From contig NZ_JAKCPW010000004.1 of the NCBI RefSeq assembly GCF_021440085.1, positions 496,001-560,000 of the forward strand: DNA of 64,000 nucleotides, in the 5' to 3' direction. The notes under the pieces are model-generated. The model was not told the DNA's origin and did not search any database. It saw only the letters and a list, made by a program, of their open reading frames with translations. The stretch's first letter is position 1; each line of letters begins with the position of its first letter. The translations under genes and the position numbers were made by a program. Source of the DNA: Dyadobacter sp. CY261 (GTDB lineage Bacteria > Bacteroidota > Bacteroidia > Cytophagales > Spirosomataceae). Positions 26,320 to 35,118 of the stretch are shown here, piece by piece.

Positions 26320-28134
26320 TTGGAACCATTTGTCAAAACCACTAAGAAAAACGTCCTGTTCGAAGTTGCATGGGAGGTTTGTAATCAAGTTGGAGGGATA
26401 TATACTGTAATAAGGACCAAAGTGCCTGCCATGGTTGAAAAATGGGAGGAAAACTACTTCTTATTAGGCCCTTATTTCGAAAAGAAAGCGTCTTCCGAAT
26501 TTGAGCAAATCCACGACCTGGACGACTCCCCGGCCGGGCGGATTGTCAAAAGAATGCGGGAAATGGGGTTTGTAGTACATTACGGCTATTGGCTTGTAAC
26601 TGGCAAGCCACGGGTTGTGCTGTTCGATATCGACAGCGTCATCGGCCAGCTCGATGCGATCAAATTCAACCTTTGGGAAAGAAACCGCATTCCGACGATC
26701 AATGTCGAGCATCTTGTTAATCAGACGCTTGGCTTCGGCGAGCTCGTGCGTATATTCTTGAAAGAGTATGCAGAGGAAAATGCCAAACGCGAGGAAATCT
26801 TCGCGCAATTCCACGAATGGATGGCCAGTAGCGGCCTGCCTGAACTGAAACGCGAGAATGTAAAAGTTGCCATGACATTCACCACCCATGCTACTATGCT
26901 GGGACGCTATCTGGCACAGAATGTATCAGGCTTTTATAACAAACTTCCTTTCTTCGATTGGGAACTGGAAGCCAAAAACTACGGCATCCTGGCACAATGC
27001 TCTATCGAAAGACAAGCTGCATTGAGTGCGCATGTACTGACGACGGTGAGTGATGTGACGGCCCGTGAATGCGAGGTTTTCCTCGGCCGCATGCCCGACC
27101 TTGTCACACCCAATGGCTTGAACGTCGTACGCTTTCAGGCCGTGCATGAGTTCCAGAATCTTCATTTGAAGCATAAAGAGCGTATTCACGAGTTCGTGAT
27201 GGGGCATTTCTTTCCCAGCTATTCGTTCGATCTGGATAAAACGCTCTACTTTTTCACGTCTGGCCGCTATGAGTATAGCAACAAGGGCTACGACCTTACG
27301 CTCGAAGCCCTTGCCCGCCTGAACTGGAAGATGGTGCAGGCGAATATGGACATGACGGTGGTGATGTTCATTGTAACAAAGCAGCCCTACACGTCCGTCA
27401 ACCCGGATGTACTGCAATCGCGTGCGGTGCTGAATGAATTGCAGGAAACCTGTACCGCCATCGAGAAAGAGGTGGGTGAAAAGCTTTTCCTCGCAACAGC
27501 GTCGGGTACGGATCACAAAATGCCGGACCTCAACAATTTTGTAGACGAATATTGGCGGCTACGTTTGAGAAGGACCATCCAGAGCTGGAAAACCGACAAA
27601 CTTCCCGCATTCGTGACCCACGATTTGAAACAGGAAGACGGCATTACCGATTTCTGCAAACGCGCGAACCTGGTCAATAACGAGCGCGACCGCGTCAAAA
27701 TCGTTTATCATCCGGACTTTATTGCCTCAACGAACCCGTTATTTGGTCTGGATTATGGCCAGTTTGTACGCGGGTGCCATTTGGGCGTCTTTCCGAGCTA
27801 CTACGAGCCTTGGGGCTACACCCCACTCGAATGCGTTGTCCGCGGCGTCCCGACCGTCACCAGCGACCTCTCGGGCTTTGGCGATTACATTATGCAAATT
27901 ATGCGTGATTATGAAAACCGGGGCATTTATGTGATCAACCGCAAGTCCCAAACCTTCTCCCAAGCCGCCGACCAGCTTGCAGATATTCTCTTCAAATTCG
28001 TACGAATGCAACGCCGCGACCGCATTATGCAACGCAACCGCGTCGAGAACATCTCCGATGTTTTTGACTGGATGAATTTGCGCTCGTACTATGACACGGC
28101 GCATGATCTGGCTGCGAAAAGGCGGAAGCCGTAA
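26320..28134 (+). CDS. Glycogen synthase, eukaryotic-like GT3 family
   Basis: The 604-residue protein belongs to the GT3 family (animal/fungal type glycogen synthase) rather than bacterial GlgA. Motifs: NVLFEVAWEVCNQVGGIYTV with the nucleotide-sugar loop, TTHATMLGRYLAQN, LSAHVLTTVSDVTARECEVF, VTPNGLNVVRF, FTSGRYEYSNKGYDL, and the acceptor end GVFPSYYEPWGYTPLECV with the catalytic Glu, then TVTSDLSGFGDYIMQ. GT3 enzymes use UDP-glucose. The start must be TTG 26320: the preceding codon is TAA and no in-frame ATG exists before the conserved N-terminus. A terminator follows. Confidence 0.93.
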   Translation: MEPFVKTTKKNVLFEVAWEVCNQVGGIYTVIRTKVPAMVEKWEENYFLLGPYFEKKASSEFEQIHDLDDSPAGRIVKRMREMGFVVHYGYWLVTGKPRVVLFDIDSVIGQLDAIKFNLWERNRIPTINVEHLVNQTLGFGELVRIFLKEYAEENAKREEIFAQFHEWMASSGLPELKRENVKVAMTFTTHATMLGRYLAQNVSGFYNKLPFFDWELEAKNYGILAQCSIERQAALSAHVLTTVSDVTARECEVFLGRMPDLVTPNGLNVVRFQAVHEFQNLHLKHKERIHEFVMGHFFPSYSFDLDKTLYFFTSGRYEYSNKGYDLTLEALARLNWKMVQANMDMTVVMFIVTKQPYTSVNPDVLQSRAVLNELQETCTAIEKEVGEKLFLATASGTDHKMPDLNNFVDEYWRLRLRRTIQSWKTDKLPAFVTHDLKQEDGITDFCKRANLVNNERDRVKIVYHPDFIASTNPLFGLDYGQFVRGCHLGVFPSYYEPWGYTPLECVVRGVPTVTSDLSGFGDYIMQIMRDYENRGIYVINRKSQTFSQAADQLADILFKFVRMQRRDRIMQRNRVENISDVFDWMNLRSYYDTAHDLAAKRRKP

Positions 28135-28340
28135 AGAGACAATAAACAAAGCCCGGTAATGTGAAGTTGCCGGGCTTTGTTTATTTCAACCAGTGAAATC
28201 AATTCTTTATAGTACTTGAAATTTTCGTCGGCTGACACAACCGGCATCTTTTCGGCGTACGCTGTTGCCAGAATAAGCCTGTCGAAGGGATCCCGATGTT
28301 GTTCATAAAGCGGGATCGCATTGTAGGTATCGATATGCAC
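28089..28340 (-). pseudogene. C-terminal fragment of a VapC-like PIN toxin
   Basis: The fragment gives QHRDPFDRLILATAYAEKMP and VVSADENFKYYKELISLV, the C-terminal half of a PIN-domain ribonuclease with its DPFDR and SADxxF motifs. The N-terminal half with the first catalytic Asp (DTN/DTH) is missing; upstream sequence is instead an antitoxin fragment in another frame. The frame then runs through the glycogen synthase terminator and overlaps that gene's 3' end, so the original stop is also lost. It cannot make a working toxin. Confidence 0.8.
28141..28188 (+). terminator. Terminator after glycogen synthase
   Basis: AATAAACAAAGCCCGG (28141-28156) pairs perfectly with CCGGGCTTTGTTTATT (28170-28185). 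The convergent PIN fragment reads into it from the other side. Confidence 0.88.
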
Positions 28341-28345
28341 CGTTG

Positions 28346-28516
28346 CTATGGATAGCCCAAGCTACCAATTCTGACACCCCTTGCTCCCTTTTCCGGCGCT
28401 AGTAGCTTTTGATCATTCATGAACAAAACAACCACTTCCGATTTCTCGACAGTCGGAGGCATTTCATCCAAAGTCAGAACGCCATTCTCGTAAGTTCCTT
28501 TAACCGCAATGTACAT
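28346..28516 (-). pseudogene. Truncated antitoxin next to the PIN fragment
   Basis: From ATG 28516 the frame yields 56 residues: MYIAVKGTYENGVLTLDEMP and a strand KSEVVVLFMN, ending GVRIGSLGYP and TAG. The opening matches small strand-rich antitoxins (DUF2281-like) usually paired with PIN toxins, which continue for another 25 or so residues with a helical end. That end and the first half of the toxin were apparently removed by one deletion, around 28341-28350. This start and end are read directly from the sequence. Confidence 0.7.
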
Positions 28517-28660
28517 TGTTCCTTGCGTGACGATTTATTCAAAATAAACAATATTTGAGTACTTAAAATTTAAAATAGTTGATCGATTATCCTGCGACGG
28601 TGTTTAATTCCTGAAAATTTTCAACACCTTCACTTCCAATTTTTACCAATAACTTTTACA

Positions 28661-29497
28661 ATGAATTACATCGAACTGGATTTGAAAGTGGATCCCGAAT
28701 TTTCGGAGATATTGATGGCGGAGCTGGGTGAGGCGGGATATGAGTCGTTTGTCGAAACGGACGAGGGTTTGCTCGCCTACATTCAGGAGGACGATTTTCA
28801 TGAGAGCGCTATTCATGATTTAACGGCCAAATACCTGGATTTAACGACAATAGCGGCAACATGGAAATCGTTAGAAAGAAGAAACTGGAATGAGGAGTGG
28901 GAAAAAAGCTATGAGCCAATCGAGGTGGGTGACCAGGTGCGCGTGAGGGCAACGTTTCATGAGCCCGATCCCTCTTTTACATATGATTTGCTGATCCAGC
29001 CGAAAATGTCGTTCGGCACCGGGCACCACGAAACGACCTGGCTGGTCATGAACGAGCAACTTAGCCTGCCACATGAACATCTTTCGATCATGGATGTGGG
29101 TTGCGGAACGGGAATTTTGGCAATTCTGGCGCATAAACTAGGAGCTTCGCACCTACTGGGATTCGATATTGACGAATGGGCCGTGGAAAATACCCGGGAG
29201 AATTTCGCGATGAATGCGCTTCCGGCAGATTCGGAAGTGTTTCAGGGAACGATCCAGAACGTGCCCAAAGGAAAAGTCTTCGGAGGCGTCCTCGCCAATA
29301 TTAACCGGAATATCCTGCTGGCGGAGATTCAAACGTATGTGAAACATCTTGAACCCGGCGGCTGGCTGGTCACCAGCGGCTTTTATGAAACCGACCAGGC
29401 CGATATTGAAAAATGTGCCACGGAAAATGGCCTGAAAAAACTCAGGTCCAATACCCGGAACCAATGGGCAACCGTTGTTTTTGAAAAAAACAAATAG
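28661..29497 (+). CDS. prmA: Ribosomal protein L11 methyltransferase PrmA
   Basis: PrmA trimethylates ribosomal protein L11 using S-adenosylmethionine. The 278-residue protein has an N-terminal substrate-recognition domain (about 1-95, ending RRNWNEEWEKSYEPIEVGD), the loop KMSFGTGHHETTWLVM, SAM motif I SIMDVGCGTGILAILAHKLG, motif II LLGFDIDEWAVENTREN and the catalytic-loop segment GGVLANINRNILLAEI. Length and order match PrmA. A 27-nt gap with GCTGACAGC repeats separates it from the next gene. Confidence 0.95.
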   Translation: MNYIELDLKVDPEFSEILMAELGEAGYESFVETDEGLLAYIQEDDFHESAIHDLTAKYLDLTTIAATWKSLERRNWNEEWEKSYEPIEVGDQVRVRATFHEPDPSFTYDLLIQPKMSFGTGHHETTWLVMNEQLSLPHEHLSIMDVGCGTGILAILAHKLGASHLLGFDIDEWAVENTRENFAMNALPADSEVFQGTIQNVPKGKVFGGVLANINRNILLAEIQTYVKHLEPGGWLVTSGFYETDQADIEKCATENGLKKLRSNTRNQWATVVFEKNK

Positions 29498-29510
29498 AAC
29501 ATAGCGAATT

Positions 29511-29527
29511 GCTGACAGCTGACAGCT
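29511..29527. repeat. Short GCTGACAGC tandem/palindromic repeat
   Basis: GCTGACAGCTGACAGCT lies in the gap between prmA and the next gene. It holds two overlapping copies of CTGACAG and the palindrome AGCTG/CAGCT. It is very short; its repeat status is an impression. Confidence 0.3.
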
Positions 29528-29533
29528 AAAAAC

Positions 29534-32500
29534 ATGAAGATATTTCGCCTTGCCATACTGCTTTGCCTGCTGACATTTATCGGAAAAAACGTTGCCGCCC
29601 AAAACCTCAAACTGGCCGACGACCCCGCGCAATTTATGACGCAGCTCCGGAAGCTGATGGAAGGCAGCCGGAACCCGCAATTCATCCGCTCGACGGTCCA
29701 GCTCGATAGCGTTTGGATGTCCGGCATCAATGCATCACAGCAGGCGAAATTCATCGGCATTGTAAAAACGCAGGTTGCAAAAGGACAGAAAGGCGGGCCG
29801 CTGCTCGCATTGCTCATCCGGAATACACAGGCTCTCGCCAAAAAGTCGCCTGAAAAACTGGACGGGTTTCTTGACGTGGCAACCAACGCAGGCGAAAAAT
29901 ACGACGCCAAGGTCTTCCAGAAAGTACTGCAAACCGCCTTGCCTATTACGGAAAGCAACAAGCTATATGGAAGTAATTATAATACGCTTTATTTGCTAAG
30001 CGGGGACTACAAATACCGGTTCGATACAAAAGCTGATACGACGGTCGCCAAAGAGACCGCTGCAACCAATGACGGTTGGGATACGCCCGTCGATTCCAAT
30101 TTCGTGATTGCGCCGAAATCCAACCCGTTGCCTGTTATTGCCGGGCCGCTAATGGATCTCGAGAATGCGACATTTGCCATGGTAGCCGGCGGCGATTCGG
30201 TGGTTTTCGGGCCAGCCAATGGTAGCGTTTCCTTGCGGGATGGTATATTTGTGGGTAAGAACGGCAAGTTTACCTGGCAAACCGCAGGTGATTCGAGCAT
30301 TTATGCGGATCTCGATGCTTACTCCTTCAATATTAATCATCCCAAACTTCTCGCGGAAAACAGCACGCTCCATTCCGATAATTACCTGGCGGCACCCGTT
30401 AAAGGAACGGTAGAATACCGAGGCGTCAAGCGTATCAAGGGGCAACCGGCGCAATACCCGCGTTTCGTATCGAATGATATCGATGCCAGACTTAAAGAAG
30501 TTAGGAAAAATATCGATTACAAAGGCGGCTATTCACTGATCGGACTCGACCGGTACAGTTCCGCGCTAAATGACAAGTATTCAACCATCAAGGTCAAATA
30601 CCAGGAAAAACCAGCATTTACCGTCCGTAGCAAGCGTTTCGCACTGAAAGATTCCGTGTTTGCTGCCAATTTTGCATTGTATTCGATGCCGCTGGGAGCA
30701 GATTCGCTCGTGCATCCCGGGGTCACCTTTAAATACAATGATGATGAAGGTCTGGTGAGACTGGGCCGGATGGATAAAACCGATTATGGGCCGCTGCCTT
30801 ACAAGGATTCTTACCACAAAATGAACATCTGGTCGCAGGCCATGCGGTGGCGCTTTCCGACGGATAAAGTGGAATTTCTCCGCATTAATGGTAAAATGGA
30901 AGTGCCCGTTCGACTGGAATCTTTCGATTATTTCAAAAAAGAACGGTTCCGGGAAATTGCCAAGGAATATGGCTTTCAGCCGCTGATCATGGCTGCCAGT
31001 TATACACAAACCACCAAAAAGACCTCTTTCCTTCCAGAAGAACTAGCCGCCAAATTCAATCAGAAGCCGGTGATCATTCGCAATGCACTGCAAAGGCTCG
31101 CACTCGACGATTATTTCATCTACAATAAAGACACCGATGAATACGCATTGAGTAAAAAGGGCGCTATGTACGTACTCGCGAATATGGACAAGGCCGATTA
31201 CGACAACTTTCAAGTAAGCGGCCAGTTCGCGGCCAACGACGAAGTGGCCAACGCCACCATTTACATGCCCGATACGTTGCTGACAGTTCTAGGAGTTTCA
31301 AGATTTGTTGTCAGCGATTCACTTAAAATCTACGCTGTTCCTTCCGACAAGAAACTGATCATTGGTAAAAACAGGAATTTTACGCTGAATGGCCAGATGG
31401 TGGCCTCTAACTATCAATTTCGAGGCCAAAATGTCAAATTCGACTACAATCAGTTCTTCGTGAATGTGGCGCCGTCGGATTCGATCACATTTACGCCACG
31501 CGAAAAATTTGCGAAAGGCCAGAAAGGCGAAGTGGGTGGGCATGTGAAGTATGAAAAAGGCGGTACGTTCTATTTGAGCGACCCAAAAAACAAATCGGGT
31601 ATTCAAAAAGGCATTAAAAAGTCGCCACGGCTCGTGGTACCGGATGGAATGATCGTGTATTTCGATCAGCCCGAGCGCGGGACGGTGCTTTATCCGCGTG
31701 AGGTGTTTTTCAAGATTCCTAAGATCGATATGGACGGCCTCGACCAGCGTGACGTGATTTTTGAAGGAACATTTAATTCCAATGGCATTATCCCGCCTAT
31801 TCAAACCATTCTGAGAAGTATGCCCGACAATTCGCTTGGTTTCGAGTACAAGCCGCCGGTTACAGACATGAAACTGTATGAAGGCAAGGCGCTGGCGAAG
31901 TTTACAGATACGCTGACAATGGATAACACCGGCCTGCATTCCAAAGCTGTTTTGAAATATCTTTCGGCCTCGATGACGGCCAAGAACATTCTCCTTACCT
32001 CCGATTCATTGATGGCAACAGGAGAGTTGGCCAGCATCAAGGAAGCAACTATTGGCAAAGGCTACTTCCCTGCCGTTGCCCTGAAAGACTATGCATTGAA
32101 ATGGTATCCCAATGCCGACAGCATGTTCATCAGCACTACGGGCAAGTCGTTTTCATTCCACCAGGGCACTACTAATTTGGAAGGAAGCCTGCTGCTTCGC
32201 TCTACGGGCCTTTACGGGAATGGAAAACTGAAACGCGCCGACTCCGAGCTCTCTTCGCCGGATATTAAGTTTAATAAAGACGGCTTCCTGGCCAACAAAT
32301 CCGAATTTGCGATCAATAGCGCTGACGTAAAGTCCACCAAAAAGTTGCTGACCGGCAACAATGTCAACATCGATTTTAACTTTAAAACGGGTATTGCCAA
32401 TTTTGTTACCGACGAATCCGGCTTCGGAAGCGATTCATCCGGTATGCAAATTCCGACCGCTTCCTACCAGACGCTCATCGGCAGTGCCAAATGGGATATG

Positions 32501-34210
32501 ACCAAAAAAACGATCCTGATGAAAGGATTGGGCGAAACCTCATCCTATACATCAACAGATCCGGATCAGGAAGGGCTGACATTCAATGGCTCCGAAGCCA
32601 CCTATGACATTGAAAAAGTTACGCTAAACATTAAAGGCGTACCTTTTATTCAGACAGCCGATGTGAAAATCATCCCGAATGGCGGTATGGTGGCCGTAGA
32701 TAGCAAAGGCAAGATTGTACCTTTGAAAAAGGCCCGCATTGAAATCGATACGCTGAATGTGTCACACCACTTGCGCGATGCCGATATCCGCATCGATTCC
32801 CGCAACCACTTCGAAGGCTCCGCTACTTACCAATACATTACTGCCCGGAAAGATACATTCAATATCAAAATGCAGAATTTCGAGCTTGTGGAAGTGGGTG
32901 CAGGTGAGGAGGCTAAGCGGAAAGCCAAAGACAAACCAGCGGCAGGGATCAAATATTATACAACTGCCCGTGCGGACATTAAGGAAACTGAGAACCTCTT
33001 CCTATCTCCCCGCATTCAATACAAAGGCGCCATTAACCTAGTTGCTTACGAGCCGTCGCTAAAACTGGACGGCTTTGTAAAGCCGGTGATCAAATTCAGG
33101 AAGGATTTTCAGAGCTCCTGGATCCTGTACCAGGATTCTCCGGGCGAATCGGTTTCTATTAAGATCAATAAGGACCTCAAAAACGAACATGAAATACCAC
33201 TTTCCGTGGGTTTGCATTACAATGAGGCCAAAGGGATGTACATGAGCTTCCTCTCGCCGAAGGATTCGGACGGGGATGAAGACATTTATCAGGCCCAGGG
33301 TAACCTTAGCTACGACGAAGACGCCAAAGCATTCCGTGTAAACCCGCCGCCAGGGGCCGATGGCCTGATCGACGAAGGCAGCGCATTGACATTCGACGAT
33401 AAAACCGGTCTAGCGACTTTCGCAGGCCAGTTCAAACTCATGCAAGCCGACTGGTTACAAACCGTAGGCAGCGCCGAGGTGCAGGTCGATACTTCGAAAT
33501 TCCGATTCAATACGATGTTACTTTTCAAAGCCCCTGCATTGGAGCCAATTGCGCCGACTCTCGCCGCCAAGATCGTCGAAACGAACCTCGCAGAATCAAA
33601 TAGCACAGCGGCTGACGACGATGCCGATCAATTGAACCGAAAACTCTCCGCATTGATTGGACCGAAAGCGATTGACGCATACATTAAGTTGACAGCCGCA
33701 GGTTACAAACCTATTATTGAAGCGTCGCCTCTGCTGGATGTGCCTATGGTGCTGTCAAATGTCAATTTGCATTGGTCGGCCGTACACAATGCTTACTACT
33801 CGCAGGGCCCTATCGGCGTCTCGCATTTCGGCCGCAACAATATCAATGCGCAAATGACCGGCGTGCTCGAACTCCGTCGCGGCGTGGAAGGCGATGAGTT
33901 CAGTTTATACCTGGAAGCCTCGCCCGATATTTGGTACTATTTTGACCTGAAAGCAGGCGAACTGGGCGTCGTTTCCTCTCAACTCGATTTCAATGACGAG
34001 ATCACCGCGAAGTCTAAAAACGTGAAATCCAAGGACATGACTTTGGTCAACATTGGAACTGAAGAGAAGGATATGTTTGTTAACCGCTTTGATGATTTCT
34101 ATCAGCCTGCCTTGAAGAAAGCGAAGCTCGTGAAAACTGCGAAGAAAAAGGCGGCACCCTCCCAAGCCGAAGAAAAAAAGAAAAAAGCAGAGCCTACCGA
34201 AGGATTCTGA
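29534..34210 (+). CDS. Very large secreted protein of unknown function
   Basis: The 1558-residue protein has a clear signal peptide (MKIFRLAILLCLLTFIGKNV, cut near AAAQ) and no other membrane segment. Residues about 30-170 are helical; most of the rest consists of long runs of alternating polar/hydrophobic strands with recurring Asn/Asp turns (AEATIGKGYFPAVALKDY-like strands), suggesting extended beta-helix or barrel-like repeats. The centre holds a folded-looking segment (RFREIAKEYGFQPLIMA) with a possible winged-helix-like pattern. The C-terminus is Lys-rich. No T9SS sorting domain is visible. I do not recognise a named family; it may be a periplasmic or outer-membrane-associated assembly factor conserved in Cytophagales, but this is only a guess. 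Confidence 0.75.
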   Translation: MKIFRLAILLCLLTFIGKNVAAQNLKLADDPAQFMTQLRKLMEGSRNPQFIRSTVQLDSVWMSGINASQQAKFIGIVKTQVAKGQKGGPLLALLIRNTQALAKKSPEKLDGFLDVATNAGEKYDAKVFQKVLQTALPITESNKLYGSNYNTLYLLSGDYKYRFDTKADTTVAKETAATNDGWDTPVDSNFVIAPKSNPLPVIAGPLMDLENATFAMVAGGDSVVFGPANGSVSLRDGIFVGKNGKFTWQTAGDSSIYADLDAYSFNINHPKLLAENSTLHSDNYLAAPVKGTVEYRGVKRIKGQPAQYPRFVSNDIDARLKEVRKNIDYKGGYSLIGLDRYSSALNDKYSTIKVKYQEKPAFTVRSKRFALKDSVFAANFALYSMPLGADSLVHPGVTFKYNDDEGLVRLGRMDKTDYGPLPYKDSYHKMNIWSQAMRWRFPTDKVEFLRINGKMEVPVRLESFDYFKKERFREIAKEYGFQPLIMAASYTQTTKKTSFLPEELAAKFNQKPVIIRNALQRLALDDYFIYNKDTDEYALSKKGAMYVLANMDKADYDNFQVSGQFAANDEVANATIYMPDTLLTVLGVSRFVVSDSLKIYAVPSDKKLIIGKNRNFTLNGQMVASNYQFRGQNVKFDYNQFFVNVAPSDSITFTPREKFAKGQKGEVGGHVKYEKGGTFYLSDPKNKSGIQKGIKKSPRLVVPDGMIVYFDQPERGTVLYPREVFFKIPKIDMDGLDQRDVIFEGTFNSNGIIPPIQTILRSMPDNSLGFEYKPPVTDMKLYEGKALAKFTDTLTMDNTGLHSKAVLKYLSASMTAKNILLTSDSLMATGELASIKEATIGKGYFPAVALKDYALKWYPNADSMFISTTGKSFSFHQGTTNLEGSLLLRSTGLYGNGKLKRADSELSSPDIKFNKDGFLANKSEFAINSADVKSTKKLLTGNNVNIDFNFKTGIANFVTDESGFGSDSSGMQIPTASYQTLIGSAKWDMTKKTILMKGLGETSSYTSTDPDQEGLTFNGSEATYDIEKVTLNIKGVPFIQTADVKIIPNGGMVAVDSKGKIVPLKKARIEIDTLNVSHHLRDADIRIDSRNHFEGSATYQYITARKDTFNIKMQNFELVEVGAGEEAKRKAKDKPAAGIKYYTTARADIKETENLFLSPRIQYKGAINLVAYEPSLKLDGFVKPVIKFRKDFQSSWILYQDSPGESVSIKINKDLKNEHEIPLSVGLHYNEAKGMYMSFLSPKDSDGDEDIYQAQGNLSYDEDAKAFRVNPPPGADGLIDEGSALTFDDKTGLATFAGQFKLMQADWLQTVGSAEVQVDTSKFRFNTMLLFKAPALEPIAPTLAAKIVETNLAESNSTAADDDADQLNRKLSALIGPKAIDAYIKLTAAGYKPIIEASPLLDVPMVLSNVNLHWSAVHNAYYSQGPIGVSHFGRNNINAQMTGVLELRRGVEGDEFSLYLEASPDIWYYFDLKAGELGVVSSQLDFNDEITAKSKNVKSKDMTLVNIGTEEKDMFVNRFDDFYQPALKKAKLVKTAKKKAAPSQAEEKKKKAEPTEGF

Positions 34211-34290
34211 TGCGATTAGGAGCATTTACAATAGTTTATGCTAAATTTTGAAAAATAGTATACTGAATCGTAGTTTTACGGAACTATTGC

Positions 34291-34320
34291 TTGTAAAATC
34301 CTCCAACTATCGTATTTTTG
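34291..34320 (+). promoter_or_regulatory. Bacteroidota promoter for plsY
   Basis: TTG at 34291-34293 and TATTTTTG at 34313-34320 are separated by 19 nt, matching the consensus -33/-7 layout. The start codon is 44 nt downstream. Confidence 0.7.
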
Positions 34321-34364
34321 AGAAAAACGGTTTGTAATTTAAATTAATCTTCGAATAGTACAAA

Positions 34365-35015
34365 ATGAGTGTTGTCTTATTGATAGTTGCGATTGTTGCT
34401 GCATATTTGCTGGGTTCTATCCCAAGTTCGGTTTGGTACGGCATTGGATATTTTGGAATAGACGTCAGGAAACACGGTAGCGGAAACGCGGGTGCCACTA
34501 ATACATTCAGGGTTTTAGGCAAACGCGCCGGAACGGTTGTTATGCTCATCGACGTCCTTAAAGGCTGGACTGCCACTTGCCTGGCCTCCATGCTTTTTTA
34601 CATGAACGAGATCGGCGAAACCGAGCTCCTGATGTACAAGATTATTTTCGGGATTATCGCCATTATCGGCCACATCTTCCCAGTTTTCGTGAATTTTAAA
34701 GGCGGTAAAGGCATTGCCACGCTGCTCGGAATGGTGCTAGCCATTCACCCCGAGCTAGCTTCCGTTTGCATTACTATATTTATTCTGACACTACTTGCAT
34801 CCCAATATGTATCGCTGAGCTCGATCCTGGCGACATTGGCATTCCCGGTACTCTCATGGACGGGCGCTTTCGGGCACCCTGAGCCGCTGCTGGTTGTTTT
34901 TGGTTTCGTGATGTTTGTTTTGGTTGTATTTACACACCAGAAAAACATCATCCGCCTGCTCAACGGTAACGAGAGCCGCGTGAAAATTTTCTCAAAATCG
35001 AAAGTGAGAAGCTAA
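34365..35015 (+). CDS. plsY: Glycerol-3-phosphate acyltransferase PlsY
   Basis: PlsY transfers acyl groups from acyl phosphate to glycerol 3-phosphate at the inner membrane, starting phospholipid synthesis. The 216-residue protein has five hydrophobic segments and the three conserved loops: LLGSIPSSVWYG, KHGSGNAGATNTFRVLGKRA and VNFKGGKGIATLLGMVLAI. Length is typical. It has its own promoter and a terminator, so it is probably expressed alone. Confidence 0.95.
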   Translation: MSVVLLIVAIVAAYLLGSIPSSVWYGIGYFGIDVRKHGSGNAGATNTFRVLGKRAGTVVMLIDVLKGWTATCLASMLFYMNEIGETELLMYKIIFGIIAIIGHIFPVFVNFKGGKGIATLLGMVLAIHPELASVCITIFILTLLASQYVSLSSILATLAFPVLSWTGAFGHPEPLLVVFGFVMFVLVVFTHQKNIIRLLNGNESRVKIFSKSKVRS

Positions 35016-35042
35016 ACAAGACTAATCTAACCCTGTTAATCG

Positions 35043-35076
35043 AACCCCTGAGGCACAACCTTAGGGGTTATTTTTT
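35043..35076 (+). terminator. Terminator after plsY
   Basis: AACCCCTGAGG (35043-35053) pairs with CCTTAGGGGTT (35059-35069) with one G-T pair, followed by A and T6. It ends 43 nt before the next start codon. Confidence 0.88.
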
Positions 35077-35118
35077 AACTTGACTGCCGATTTACTAAAG
35101 ACTAAAAACATTCAACCA

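Noticed and set aside
26210..26410. 66-residue frame overlapping the glycogen synthase start
   Set aside because: Different frame from the conserved synthase and no features; the synthase start is TTG 26320.
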